This document shows, in pieces, positions 8,547 through 18,267 of a stretch of DNA of 64,000 nt. Numbering within the stretch: the stretch's first letter is position 1; the number at the start of each line of letters is the position of its first letter. This DNA is from Lysobacteraceae bacterium. GTDB taxonomy: Bacteria; Pseudomonadota; Gammaproteobacteria; Xanthomonadales; Xanthomonadaceae. The DNA is taken from NCBI GenBank assembly GCA_031263725.1, contig JAISFF010000036.1:24190-88189 (forward strand), in the 5' to 3' direction. The notes beneath the pieces are model-generated. The model saw only the letters and a list, made by a program, of their open reading frames with translations, ran no database searches and was not told where the DNA came from. The position numbers were made by a program, and so were the translations under genes.

Positions 8547-9598
8547 CGCAGCAGTTGCTGCGGAGTCCGCATCGCTTCCAGTTTTTTCAGGCGCTGCGTA
8601 TCCTCGAGCACCTGTTCGTTCGTCAGGGAGTACGCGTCGAGGATGTCCTCGACAAGAGGGTGCGTTTCCACAACAGCCTGTCGCTGTCGTTTCCGGCTAG
8701 CGAGATCGAATCGATCGACTCGTATTCGACCGATGATGTCCGGCTCGATCGCGAGGCCGCGATCGAGCATGCGGTCAGCATGGAGAGCGTCGGGAAAGTC
8801 CACCTCACTCCGGCGTTCAGTGGACTGCTGGGTATTTCGGGCGTACTGCCGCTGCATTACACCGAAATGCTTGCGCAGCGGGAAATCTACGAGCGTGACC
8901 GCACCGCGCGTGCATTCCTGGATATCTTCAACAACCGGGCGCTGGCCCTTCATTACCAGGCTTGGAAAAAATACCGCTTGGGCGTGCAATATGAACTGGA
9001 TCGGCGGGAGCGTTTCCTTCCGTTGATCCTGGCCCTGTCGGGTCTGGGAATGCGTGCGCTTCGTGACCAGTTCGTCGATGGTCATGGCGACATCCACGAT
9101 CAGGCGATCGCGCATTTTGCCGGCGGGATGCGCCAGCGCCCTGTTTCCGCCGATTTCCTCCAGCGGTTGCTGTCGGATTATTTTGTTGCTGATATCCGCG
9201 TGGAGCAGTTCGTCGGTGCCTGGTACCCCGTGCCGGAATCGGCGCGTACCCGGCTCGGTACCGGTAACGCTAGGTTGGGGTCGAGCGCATTGGCGGGCGG
9301 CCGGGTCTGGCAGCGCGACCTGAGGATGCGGCTGTGGATCGGTCCGCTGCGCAAGCGCCAGTTCGACGACTTCCTGCCTGGAGGGCAGGCGGCCAAGGCG
9401 CTCGCCAAATGGTTGACGCTGTTGACAGGCGCCTGCCTCGAATACGAGGTCCGGCTGATTCTGCGAGCCGAAGACGTGATCGGCGCCGGTCTCGACGCGC
9501 AGGACGGAGCGCGCCTCGGATGGGACTCCTACCTGGCATCGCGGCCGGAAACACAGGAACGCTCCGACACCCGTTACACCATCCATACCCTGCAATAG
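8510..9598 (+). CDS. tssG: T6SS baseplate protein TssG
   Basis: 362 residues (TssG/VasB/ImpH). Family landmarks are the N-terminal PHRFQFFQALRILEH, FSGLLGISGVLPLHYTE, and YFVADIRVEQFVGAWYPVPE. With TssF it builds the baseplate wedge around VgrG. The ATG lies inside the tssF 3' end. A 44-base gap leads to clpV. Confidence 0.96.
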   Translation: MRTTKRRIGLGVAQQLLRSPHRFQFFQALRILEHLFVRQGVRVEDVLDKRVRFHNSLSLSFPASEIESIDSYSTDDVRLDREAAIEHAVSMESVGKVHLTPAFSGLLGISGVLPLHYTEMLAQREIYERDRTARAFLDIFNNRALALHYQAWKKYRLGVQYELDRRERFLPLILALSGLGMRALRDQFVDGHGDIHDQAIAHFAGGMRQRPVSADFLQRLLSDYFVADIRVEQFVGAWYPVPESARTRLGTGNARLGSSALAGGRVWQRDLRMRLWIGPLRKRQFDDFLPGGQAAKALAKWLTLLTGACLEYEVRLILRAEDVIGAGLDAQDGARLGWDSYLASRPETQERSDTRYTIHTLQ

Positions 9599-9642
9599 AA
9601 CACCCCCTGGATTTTCACCTTTCTTCGGGACGAGCCAAACGA

Positions 9643-12435
9643 ATGAGCATCAATCTGAAGACACTGATCGGCAAATTGAACGATACCTGCCGACAAGCCG
9701 CCGAACGTGGCGCCAGCCTGTGCATGGCACATGGCAACTATGAAGTCGATCTCGAACACCTGTTCCTGGCGTTGCTGGAGCAGCCCGACAGTGATTTCGT
9801 ACTGATTGCCCGGCGCAGCGGCATCTCTGTCGATGCCCTGGAGCGCGACTTGAGCGATGAAATCAGCCGGTTCAAGAATGGCAACACGCGCACGCCGGTA
9901 TTCTCTCCGCACTTGCCCACGCTGTTCGAACACGCCTGGCTGATCGCATCGCTCGATTCCGAAACCAGCCGGATTCGCGGCGGTCACCTGCTGCTGGCCC
10001 TGCTGACGGAACCGGCGCTGGCCCAGTTGGCGCTGCGGGGATCGAACCTGTTCACCCGCTTCAAGCGGGACGAATTGAAGCACGACTTCGCCAAGTTGAC
10101 CAAGGGGTCGAAAGAAGCGGGGCAGGGCGTCCGTTTCCAGGATGCACGCCTGCATGACAGCGCTGGCGAGGATACCTCCGATACCGCGGTCGCACCGCAA
10201 TTGTCGAAGACCCCGGCACTCGACCAGTTCACCGCCAACCTGACCCAACGGGCACGCGATGGGCATATCGATCCCGTCGTGGGCCGCGACGCGGAAATCC
10301 GCCAGTTGGTGGACATTCTGATGCGCCGTCGCCAGAACAACCCGATCCTGACCGGCGAGGCCGGTGTGGGCAAGACTGCCGTGGTCGAGGGACTTGCACG
10401 CAGGATTGCGGAAAACGATGTTCCAGACGTGTTGCAGGGCGTTGAACTGCATGTGCTGGACATGGGCTTGTTGCAGGCCGGCGCCAGCGTCAAGGGCGAG
10501 TTCGAGAACCGCCTGAAAAATGTCATCGATGAGGTCAAGAAGAGTCCGCACCCGATCATCCTGTTCATCGACGAGGCGCATACGATGATCGGCGCCGGCG
10601 GCCAGGCGGGGCAGAACGATGCCGCCAATCTGCTGAAACCCGCGCTCGCGCGCGGCGAACTGCGCACCATCGCCGCCACTACCTGGAGCGAATACAAGAA
10701 GTACTTTGAAAAGGACGCCGCGCTGGCCAGGCGGTTCCAGGTGGTCAAGGTCGAGGAACCCAGTGAAACGATCGCTGCGGCCATGCTGCGCAGCATCGTG
10801 CCGTTGATGGAAAAGCATTTCGGCATCCGTGTGCTGGACGAGGCCATCACTGAGGCCGTGCGCCTGTCGCACCGTTACATCAGTGGCCGACAGTTGCCGG
10901 ACAAGGCGGTTGGCGTGCTCGATACTGCCTGTGCCAAGGTCGCATTGGGCCAGAGCGCAACGCCTGCGATTATCGAAGACACCCGCAGACACCTGGATCG
11001 CCTCGAAGCGGAAATCTCGGCGCTTGAGCGCGAAGTCGCTGGCGGCGCCCGTCACCACGACGAACGTCTGGCCGAATTACGCGATCGCCAGGCCAAGGCC
11101 AGTCAGTTGCTTGCCGACAATGAAGCGCGGCTCAAGCAGGAGACCGAGCTGGCCGGCCAGATCCGCGCACTGCGCGGCGAACTCGAACAGGCGGCCATTG
11201 CGGAAACCGGCCAGCCGGGTGGTGCGGCCGGTGGCGATGCCGGTGAGACACCCGCAGATGGTCAGCGCGTGTCCGCAGCGAAGCGCAAACCGACCAGGGC
11301 GGCGAAAAACGCGAAACCCGCCAAGTCGAAGGTTTTCGCCAGCCCGCAGCAGGACAGGCTGGAGCAGCTGTCCGCGCAACTGCGCGAGCTGCAGGGCGAC
11401 ACTCCGATGGTTCCATTGCAGGTGGACGGCACAGTGGTCGCGGAAATCGTTTCCGCATGGACCGGCATCCCGCTGGGACGCATGGTCAAGAATGAAATCC
11501 GTACGGTGCGCAACCTGCAGGGATTGTTGTCCGAACGGATCATCGGCCAGGATCATGCGCTGGACGCCATCGCCCAGAGGGTCCGCACCGCCAGCGCCAG
11601 GCTTGAAGATCCGAACAAGCCACGTGGCGTATTCATGTTTGTCGGTCCCTCCGGCGTGGGCAAGACCGAAACCGCGCTGGCGCTGGCCGACATCCTGTAT
11701 GGCGGCGAGCGCAAGCTGGTCGCCATCAACATGAGCGAATACCAGGAAGCGCATAGCATTTCCGGCCTGAAAGGCTCGCCGCCCGGCTACGTGGGCTATG
11801 GCGAAGGCGGCGTGCTGACCGAGGCCGTGCGCCGCCAGCCCTACAGCGTCGTCCTGCTGGACGAAGTGGAAAAGGCGCATCCAGACGTGCTGGAGATGTT
11901 CTTCCAGGTGTTCGACAAGGGCGTGATGGATGATGCCGAAGGACGTGAGATCGACTTCCGCAATACCCTGATCATCCTGACCTCGAATGTTGGTTCGCCG
12001 CAGATCATGCAGGCCTGCCTGAACAAGTCCGCCGAGGATATCCCGTCGGCCGATGCATTGGCCGAGATCCTGCGCCCCGTCCTGGCGAAGCCGTTCAAGC
12101 CCGCCTTCCTCGGCCGTTTGAAGGTTGTGCCGTACTACCCGATCAGCGACGACGTGCTGGTCAGGATCATCGACCTCAAACTGGGCCGCATCCGTGACCG
12201 TGTCCAGGCCAACCACCAAGCCGCGTTCACTTGGGACGACAGCCTGTCTGAAGCCGTTCTGGCGCGCTGCACCGAGGTCGACAGCGGCGCACGCAACGTC
12301 GATCACATCCTCAATGGCACACTGCTGCCTGAAATCGCCGAGACCGTTCTTGCACGCATGGCCGAGGGCGGCAAGGTCGACAGCATCAGGGTCACGGCGG
12401 ACAAGAAGGGGGCATTCAAGTACAGGATCGTCTGA
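9643..12435 (+). CDS. tssH: T6SS sheath-recycling AAA+ ATPase ClpV (TssH)
   Basis: 930 residues. The N-terminal Clp-N domain (from KTLIGKLNDTCRQA, with HGNYEVDLEHLFLALLEQ) recognises the contracted sheath. Walker A GEAGVGKT lies near residue 238 and Walker B ILFIDEAH near 306. The second AAA module has GPSGVGKT near residue 668 and VVLLDEVEKAH near 737. Hydrolysis of ATP disassembles TssBC for reuse. The reading frame is open another 103 codons upstream, but that part overlaps tssG; the ATG at 9643 gives the family start. An unusually Ala/Lys/Gly-rich stretch at about residues 520-570 sits in the coiled-coil middle region. Last gene of the plus-strand sheath/baseplate operon. Confidence 0.97.
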   Translation: MSINLKTLIGKLNDTCRQAAERGASLCMAHGNYEVDLEHLFLALLEQPDSDFVLIARRSGISVDALERDLSDEISRFKNGNTRTPVFSPHLPTLFEHAWLIASLDSETSRIRGGHLLLALLTEPALAQLALRGSNLFTRFKRDELKHDFAKLTKGSKEAGQGVRFQDARLHDSAGEDTSDTAVAPQLSKTPALDQFTANLTQRARDGHIDPVVGRDAEIRQLVDILMRRRQNNPILTGEAGVGKTAVVEGLARRIAENDVPDVLQGVELHVLDMGLLQAGASVKGEFENRLKNVIDEVKKSPHPIILFIDEAHTMIGAGGQAGQNDAANLLKPALARGELRTIAATTWSEYKKYFEKDAALARRFQVVKVEEPSETIAAAMLRSIVPLMEKHFGIRVLDEAITEAVRLSHRYISGRQLPDKAVGVLDTACAKVALGQSATPAIIEDTRRHLDRLEAEISALEREVAGGARHHDERLAELRDRQAKASQLLADNEARLKQETELAGQIRALRGELEQAAIAETGQPGGAAGGDAGETPADGQRVSAAKRKPTRAAKNAKPAKSKVFASPQQDRLEQLSAQLRELQGDTPMVPLQVDGTVVAEIVSAWTGIPLGRMVKNEIRTVRNLQGLLSERIIGQDHALDAIAQRVRTASARLEDPNKPRGVFMFVGPSGVGKTETALALADILYGGERKLVAINMSEYQEAHSISGLKGSPPGYVGYGEGGVLTEAVRRQPYSVVLLDEVEKAHPDVLEMFFQVFDKGVMDDAEGREIDFRNTLIILTSNVGSPQIMQACLNKSAEDIPSADALAEILRPVLAKPFKPAFLGRLKVVPYYPISDDVLVRIIDLKLGRIRDRVQANHQAAFTWDDSLSEAVLARCTEVDSGARNVDHILNGTLLPEIAETVLARMAEGGKVDSIRVTADKKGAFKYRIV

Positions 12436-12639
12436 CCGCGAGAATCGGCCCTTGCGTTTCGCACGGCAACGGAGTTGCAGACCTGTTGCCTGCAGTCGAT
12501 GCCGGTGATGGTATCGGCGGGTGGACAGTTGCGAAATGCGGTCTGCAGTTCCAGCGAGCCGCGGCCGGGCAGGTTGACCGGATCTTCCGATTCGTGTTCC
12601 AGCGGTTCGTCCGCCAGGGCATCGAGCGACCCGGACGCG

Positions 12640-13338
12640 CTATTGGCCGCCAGCGGCTGGGGGGACTTCGCCCTTGATGTGCCCGAGAAGAATCCGCATC
12701 AATTCCGATCCTTCATCTTGTGCGCTGGAAGGTACCGGGGTGGTGATGATGGAAGGCGCGCACGTGGGTGCCGCTGTGACTGTGCCGGCGGACGGCGTTG
12801 ATGCCGGAACTGACGCAGCCCGGTCCGTCGGTGGGCGCGGTTGTGTCAGGGTGGCCAGAGGCGCCGTATCCCCGCGCACGGCAGGTACCACGGGAACTGT
12901 TGGCGAGGCGCGGTTGCGTCCCGCTTCCAGCATGGCCAGCGGATCGCCGGTGGACGGGGCGCGTTCGGTTGGCAACAGCACAGCGGCGGCGGTGGCCAAC
13001 CGTTCACCTGTGTCTTGTGTGGCCTCGAGGAGCGGTTCAGTCGGTCGGGCCGGCGCTGCAGGCACGGTGGATGCGATCCGCGATTCGCTCACTCGCTGGC
13101 GGCGACCATCGAACAGAAGGCATGTCGCGGCAATCGCCACTGTCAGTATCACGAGGCTCGCCAGTGGAATCCAGACGTATTTGCGTGTTATAGGAAGGGC
13201 TGCCGGTGCCGCGCCCTTGCCGGTAACGCCGGGGCCGGCGCTTTCGAGAATGCATGGGGACGGTTGGTTCGAAGAAACAGGACCCGCATCGGCCTTGAAC
13301 AGGCTGGGGCGGGCGGGCTTGGCGTCATTGTTGTTCAA
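12640..13338 (-). CDS. Single-pass membrane protein with Pro/Ala-rich periplasmic tail, inside T6SS cluster
   Basis: 232 residues. A polar, probably cytoplasmic N-terminus (about 50 residues) is followed by one membrane helix near residues 54-75 (VWIPLASLVILTVAIAATCL) and a long low-complexity Pro/Ala/Thr-rich region, ending in a short helical stretch (SELMRILLGHIKG). The start is TTG at 13338 with GGGAGG 7 bases upstream, the best argument that this strand is real; plus-strand frames over the same bases lack such a site. It is convergent with clpV and divergent from tagX. No family recognised. Inference: T6SS-associated inner-membrane protein. Confidence 0.6.
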   Translation of the reverse strand: MNNNDAKPARPSLFKADAGPVSSNQPSPCILESAGPGVTGKGAAPAALPITRKYVWIPLASLVILTVAIAATCLLFDGRRQRVSESRIASTVPAAPARPTEPLLEATQDTGERLATAAAVLLPTERAPSTGDPLAMLEAGRNRASPTVPVVPAVRGDTAPLATLTQPRPPTDRAASVPASTPSAGTVTAAPTCAPSIITTPVPSSAQDEGSELMRILLGHIKGEVPPAAGGQ

Positions 13339-13443
13339 GCGGAGCCTCCCTCGTCCAGATGCAGGATCGATGAATTTTCCGATTCATTTTATCCCTTGTA
13401 CGATGACCGTCAACGATCACTTTTTCACCGGATTCTGCAGACT

Positions 13444-14289
13444 GTGATCCCGATATGGCTGGCACTGTTTTTTCTGTTTTCCAGCGTTGCTGTCTGGGTG
13501 CTGTTTTTTGAAGATGTCCGCGCGCTTGTGTTTAGAGGCGTAAGGAAGGTTTACCGAGCCATCGCGGATGCGTTGGGTATGGGGAGGACGCGTTTGTCCG
13601 CCGGGCTCGGCAATGCTGCCGCCAAGGCGCGCGGCGAAGGCGGCAGGGTACTGGGCGGGTTGTGGGCGCATCGCGGCATTGTGGCGGCCACGGCGGCGTT
13701 ACTGCTGCTGCCGGTGTCGCTGGTGCTGGTATTGCGCCAGAACGTGACGTTGGAAGGGTTCGAGACGACGCAGCGCCAGCATGACAGTGTACTGGTACAG
13801 GAATTGCTGCGCGGAGAACGCCTGATCCCGCCGTCCGCGCCGCCGCCGGAAGTGTTCATGACCCGGGAGGTCGAGATCGTGCGTCCGATGACGGCCACAG
13901 CCGACCGCAAATGGGAAAATCTGGACGCGGAATTCACCCAGGCACTGCTGGCGGTCTACGTCGTCATGAAGGAGCGACATGGTTATGAAATGGTGCTGGT
14001 CGAAGGCTATCGCAGCCCGGCCCGGCAGAATCAGTTGGCCGCTCGCGGCCGGCATGTGACCCGTGCCACGGCCGGCCGGAGCTGGCACCAGTACGGGCTG
14101 GCCGCGGACAGCGCCTTCATGCGCGATGGCCGGTTGGTGATCTCGGAACGCGATCCCTGGGCGATGCGCGGCTATCAGTTGTACGGTGAAGTGGCCAAGG
14201 AAGCCGGCCTGGTCTGGGGCGGGGACTGGCGGAGCATCAAGGATCTGATGCATGTGGAATTGCGTCGTCCGGGTGTGATGCCGCATTGA
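13444..14289 (+). CDS. tagX: T6SS-associated VanY/M15 peptidoglycan peptidase, TagX-like
   Basis: 281 residues from GTG 13444. Two hydrophobic segments (residues about 2-22 and 78-97) precede a periplasmic M15-type peptidase domain. The zinc-binding pattern SxHxxGxAxD is present as SWHQYGLAAD (residues about 213-222), and the third ligand motif is LMHVEL near residue 270. Known: TagX of Acinetobacter is an inner-membrane-anchored endopeptidase of this family, needed for T6SS assembly. Inference: the same role here, opening the wall for the membrane complex. The frame is open far upstream with no ATG near the domain start and no clear ribosome binding site, so the exact start is uncertain. Confidence 0.85.
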   Translation: MIPIWLALFFLFSSVAVWVLFFEDVRALVFRGVRKVYRAIADALGMGRTRLSAGLGNAAAKARGEGGRVLGGLWAHRGIVAATAALLLLPVSLVLVLRQNVTLEGFETTQRQHDSVLVQELLRGERLIPPSAPPPEVFMTREVEIVRPMTATADRKWENLDAEFTQALLAVYVVMKERHGYEMVLVEGYRSPARQNQLAARGRHVTRATAGRSWHQYGLAADSAFMRDGRLVISERDPWAMRGYQLYGEVAKEAGLVWGGDWRSIKDLMHVELRRPGVMPH

Positions 14290-14456
14290 GGCCTGTTATC
14301 GTAACGGGTCTCAACGGGGAGGCGGGCAAAGGGTTCTCGCATGTCTGGACCGCGATCATTGTGTTGGGTGACAAACTTGGCCATGATGGAGCGGTCATGT
14401 CCGCTTCCAGTGAGTCTGATATCGCTGGCGTATTCCTGGTTATGGGTATCTGATTA

Positions 14457-17400
14457 ATGAGCAGACTCAGATATTTTCTGACCGATTACAGAACCCTGGT
14501 GGCGCTCGGCGTGATCGTGGTGGGGCTGGTGCTGTTCTTTGGGGTCGATGGCGCCGCGCAGACCGGTCTGTGGCTGCTCGTCGGCGGGGCAGCGTTTCTG
14601 CTGCTGTGGGCCCTGATCTGGGGCATCAAGCGGCTGCGGGCGCGGCGTGCGGGTGCGCGCCTGGACGATATGGTGCGCAATCAGGCCGATCAGATAACAA
14701 TCACTGCGAAACCGGCGGTGCGGGCCGATACCGAAGCTCTCAGGGAGAAGATGCTCGAGGCGGTCAGATCCATCAAGAGTTCGCGGCTGGGGCATACGCA
14801 TGGCAAGGCGGCGCTCTACGAGTTGCCCTGGTATGTCATCATCGGTAACCCGGCCGCGGGCAAGAGTACGGCGATCCTGAACTCGGGGTTGCAGTTTCCG
14901 TTCGAGGACAGCCGCAGCAACGTGATCCAGGGCATTGGCGGCACCCGCAACTGCGACTGGTATTTCACCACCGAAGGGATTGTGCTGGATACGGCAGGCC
15001 GCTACTCGGTCAGCCTCGAGGACCGGCCCGACTGGTTGGCTTTCCTCGATTTGCTGAAGAAGAACCGGCCGCGTGCGCCGATCAATGGCGTGATCCTCGC
15101 TGTCAGTATCGCCGAGCTGACCGTCAGCAAGCCCGAATTCGCCGTCGAGCTGGCGAAAAACCTGCGCCAGCGCATGCAGGAGCTGACGGAACGGCTTGAA
15201 GTGTTCGTGCCGATCTATGTCGTGTTCACCAAGGCCGACCTGATTGCCGGATTCTCCGACTTCTTCGCCAACCTCGATCCGGCCGAGCGCGAGAACGCCT
15301 GGGGGGCGACGCTGCCCTTCGACATCAAGGGCGAGACTGATGCGCTGGCCGCGTTCGACAGCCACTTCGATGTGCTTGTGGAAGGATTGAAGGAGATGGC
15401 GTTGTCGCAGCTGGCGCTGCGGCGCGGACGCGACCAGGGTCCCGGCCTGCTGGCCCTGCCGCTGGAGTTCAGTGCGATCAAGCCGGCCTTGCGGACTTTC
15501 GTTGCGACCTTGTTCGAGGAGAACCCGTACCAGTTCAAACCGGTGTTCCGCGGGTTCTATTTCACCAGCGCGATCCAGGAAGGCCAGTCGGTTCAGCGTG
15601 CGTCCGGGCGCATTTCCAGGCAGTTCGCGCTGACGCCTGATGCGCCTGAGGCGGGCCGCCCGCTGGCCAGCGAGACTGGCTACTTCCTGACCGGCCTTTT
15701 CCGCAGGGTGATTTTTGCCGACAAGTTACTGGTGCGGCAGTATTCCAATCCGAAGGTCGCCCGCATGCGCTACGTGGCCTTCCTCGGTGCGGTGGCATTG
15801 CTGGCGGTGGTCCTGGCGGGGTGGGGCTGGTCCTACACCAGCAACCGCCAGTTCGTCTCCAATGTCACCGCCGACCTCGACATGGCCGTGCAGGTCCAGG
15901 AAGGGGCCTTCGACCTGAAATCCAGAATCGACGCGCTGCTGATCCTCCAGCAGCGGTTGGAGCAGCTCGAGCATTACCGCAGGGAACGCCCGATCTCGAT
16001 GGGATTCGGGCTGTACCAAGGCGACAGGATCGAACGGAAATTGCGCCAGGAATACTTCAACGGCATGCGCCAGATCATGGTACGGCCGGCAGCCGAGAAT
16101 CTCGAGTCGTTCCTGACGCAGGTCGTCGGCAGCCGCGAGGCGATCACCGCAGCTTCCGCCGCTGGCAGCCCGCTGGAGACCGCGCAGCCGGCCACGGTAT
16201 CCGCCGGCGAGCGGCTTTACCAGGAAGCCTCGGCGACCAACCTGGATGATGCCTACGACGCCCTGAAGGCATATCTGATGCTCGGCGACCGGAACCGCGT
16301 CGAGGCGGCTCATCTGAACTCCGAACTCACGCGCTTCTGGCGGACCTGGCTCGAAGCCAATCGTGGGCAGATGACCCGGGAAGACATGGTGCGCGATGCG
16401 GAGCGCCTGTTATCGTTCTACGTGGCCCATTCCAGCGCGCCGGAATGGCCGCAGATCGAGACCAAATTCGCGCTGGTGGACGATAGCCGGCAGATTCTGC
16501 GCGATGAAATGAAGGGGCGTCCCGCACTTGAGCGCGTTTACAACGACATCAGAACGCGCGCGGCGACCCGGTTCCCGACCATTACTGTGAACTTCCTGGT
16601 CGGGGAGCAGCGCAACAATGGCGCGATCACCGGCAACTATGCGATTTCCGGGGCGTTTTCGCGTGATGCGTGGGAAGGCTACGTCAGAGCGGCGATCAAC
16701 GAAGCCTCGAATACCCAGCTCAATACGGCTGACTGGGTGCTGGATACCAGCGTGGCTACCGACCTGACCATTGCCGGCAGTCCGGAACACATCGCCCAGG
16801 AACTGACCACGCTGTACAAGAACGAGTATGCGCGGGAATGGCGGCATTTCATCGAAGGCGTGGCGGTGGCGGAGTTCGGCAACTTCGACTTCGCCGTCCA
16901 GCGAATGAACAGCATCGGCGATGTGCGCGACTCGCCGCTGCGCGCGCTGCTGGAAGCGGTCAACCGCAATACGATCTGGGACAACCCCCAAGCCGAGAGC
17001 GAAGTGGTCGGGGTGGCGCGGCGCGGCTTCATCGCGTGGTTCGAGCGCGTCATCATGCGGCGCAATCCGACATCGATCCAGGTACAGATCGACCCTGAAA
17101 CCGGTGCACGGGTACCCGCGCCGCCTGGCCCGATTGGACGCGAGTTCAGCGGCTTCGCGCGGTTGACGCTTGAGCGTGACGGCAATGCTTCACTGCTTGA
17201 CTCGTACTTTGAAGCCTTGAGCCGTATCCGCACCCGGCTCAACACGATCAATACCCAAGGCGCGCCTGGTCCGGGAGCGAGCGCGTTGATGCAGGAAACG
17301 CTGTCGGCATCGCCGGAATCCGAGCTGTCGGTGGCGTTGAAACTGGTCGACGAGCAGATGCTTGACGGCATCGAGAACTCGCAGCGGCAACTGCTGCGGG

Positions 17401-18263
17401 CGTTACTGCTGCGGCCGCTGACGCAGACCTACGTGGCGTTGGTCAGGCCGGTCGAGTCGGAAATCAACCAGGTCTGGTCGGCCCAGGTCTACCAGCCGTT
17501 TCAGGCGGGGATCGCGCAGCGTTACCCGTTCTCGCCGAGCGCCTCGGTGGAAGCGATGCAGGCCGATATCGAGCAGGTGTTCGGACCCAACGGCAGTATT
17601 GCCCAGTTCAGCACCAATACCCTCGGCAGTCTGGTGACGCGCCGTGGCAATGTGCTGGAACCGGCCCGGTGGGCGGGCATCGGCATCACCTTGTCGCCGG
17701 AGTTCACCAACAGCTACGCCCGGTGGGTGGCCCCCATCGGGCAGGCTGGTTCGTCCGGCGGCGGCCCGTCGGCAGGAAGCGGTCCGGGTCGCATGTTCCG
17801 GATCCAGCCTCAGCCCGTGCCAGGATTGAATGAGTACACCATCGAGATCGATGGCCAAGTGATGCGGTACCGGAATACGCCGCCGCAGTGGCACAACTTC
17901 CGCTGGCCAGGGCCGGGCGTGCGGGGTGCGCGCATCAATGCGGTGACCGCGAATGGCGTGGCGGTGGAATTGCTCAATGCGCCGGGTGACCAGGGGCTGG
18001 GGCGGATGTTCGACGCTGCGACAACGACGGAGCTTGCCGGAAACCGCTTCCAGTTGTCTTGGCGGCAGCAGGATGGGGTCGCGGTCACCGTCCAGCTTGA
18101 AATCATCAGTGCGCCTGTTGAATCAGTGGCCTCGGCGGCGTCGGTTGGCGGTTTGTCGCCGAGCACGATGCGCGGCCTCGCCTTGCCCGCCCGGGTGGTT
18201 GGTGGGATGGCGGTTCCAGCAGTGCCGGCTGTGGCATCCGGTGAATCCGGCCGCACGGAGTGA
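14457..18263 (+). CDS. tssM: T6SS membrane-complex protein TssM (IcmF)
   Basis: 1268 residues, in the usual range. Two membrane helices lie near residues 15-55 and a third near 440-460 (FLGAVALLAVVLAGWGW). Between them is the cytoplasmic GTPase-like domain with Walker A GNPAAGKST near residue 130 and a DTAGRY switch. The long periplasmic part reaches TssJ in the outer membrane. The C-terminus has the FRWPGPG-type segment of the family. TssM spans the envelope and, with TssL and TssJ, forms the anchoring channel. It follows tagX by 167 bases and is followed 4 bases later by tagF. Walker A is intact, so nucleotide binding is possible. Confidence 0.97.
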   Translation: MSRLRYFLTDYRTLVALGVIVVGLVLFFGVDGAAQTGLWLLVGGAAFLLLWALIWGIKRLRARRAGARLDDMVRNQADQITITAKPAVRADTEALREKMLEAVRSIKSSRLGHTHGKAALYELPWYVIIGNPAAGKSTAILNSGLQFPFEDSRSNVIQGIGGTRNCDWYFTTEGIVLDTAGRYSVSLEDRPDWLAFLDLLKKNRPRAPINGVILAVSIAELTVSKPEFAVELAKNLRQRMQELTERLEVFVPIYVVFTKADLIAGFSDFFANLDPAERENAWGATLPFDIKGETDALAAFDSHFDVLVEGLKEMALSQLALRRGRDQGPGLLALPLEFSAIKPALRTFVATLFEENPYQFKPVFRGFYFTSAIQEGQSVQRASGRISRQFALTPDAPEAGRPLASETGYFLTGLFRRVIFADKLLVRQYSNPKVARMRYVAFLGAVALLAVVLAGWGWSYTSNRQFVSNVTADLDMAVQVQEGAFDLKSRIDALLILQQRLEQLEHYRRERPISMGFGLYQGDRIERKLRQEYFNGMRQIMVRPAAENLESFLTQVVGSREAITAASAAGSPLETAQPATVSAGERLYQEASATNLDDAYDALKAYLMLGDRNRVEAAHLNSELTRFWRTWLEANRGQMTREDMVRDAERLLSFYVAHSSAPEWPQIETKFALVDDSRQILRDEMKGRPALERVYNDIRTRAATRFPTITVNFLVGEQRNNGAITGNYAISGAFSRDAWEGYVRAAINEASNTQLNTADWVLDTSVATDLTIAGSPEHIAQELTTLYKNEYAREWRHFIEGVAVAEFGNFDFAVQRMNSIGDVRDSPLRALLEAVNRNTIWDNPQAESEVVGVARRGFIAWFERVIMRRNPTSIQVQIDPETGARVPAPPGPIGREFSGFARLTLERDGNASLLDSYFEALSRIRTRLNTINTQGAPGPGASALMQETLSASPESELSVALKLVDEQMLDGIENSQRQLLRALLLRPLTQTYVALVRPVESEINQVWSAQVYQPFQAGIAQRYPFSPSASVEAMQADIEQVFGPNGSIAQFSTNTLGSLVTRRGNVLEPARWAGIGITLSPEFTNSYARWVAPIGQAGSSGGGPSAGSGPGRMFRIQPQPVPGLNEYTIEIDGQVMRYRNTPPQWHNFRWPGPGVRGARINAVTANGVAVELLNAPGDQGLGRMFDAATTTELAGNRFQLSWRQQDGVAVTVQLEIISAPVESVASAASVGGLSPSTMRGLALPARVVGGMAVPAVPAVASGESGRTE

Positions 18264-18267
18264 GGCC

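Noticed and set aside
13336..13444. Upstream TTG near 13396 as start of tagX
   Set aside because: No ribosome binding site and it adds a polar stretch before the first membrane helix; GTG 13444 preferred, though also weakly supported.
12674..13447. 257-codon plus-strand open frame over the minus-strand membrane protein gene
   Set aside because: No ribosome binding site, Gly/Arg-rich translation without domain or membrane logic; the opposite strand has a strong ribosome binding site, a membrane helix and sensible composition.
14290..14456. Sigma54 promoter before tssM
   Set aside because: No TGGCAC-N5-TTGC element; the bases that come closest lack the conserved GC at -12.
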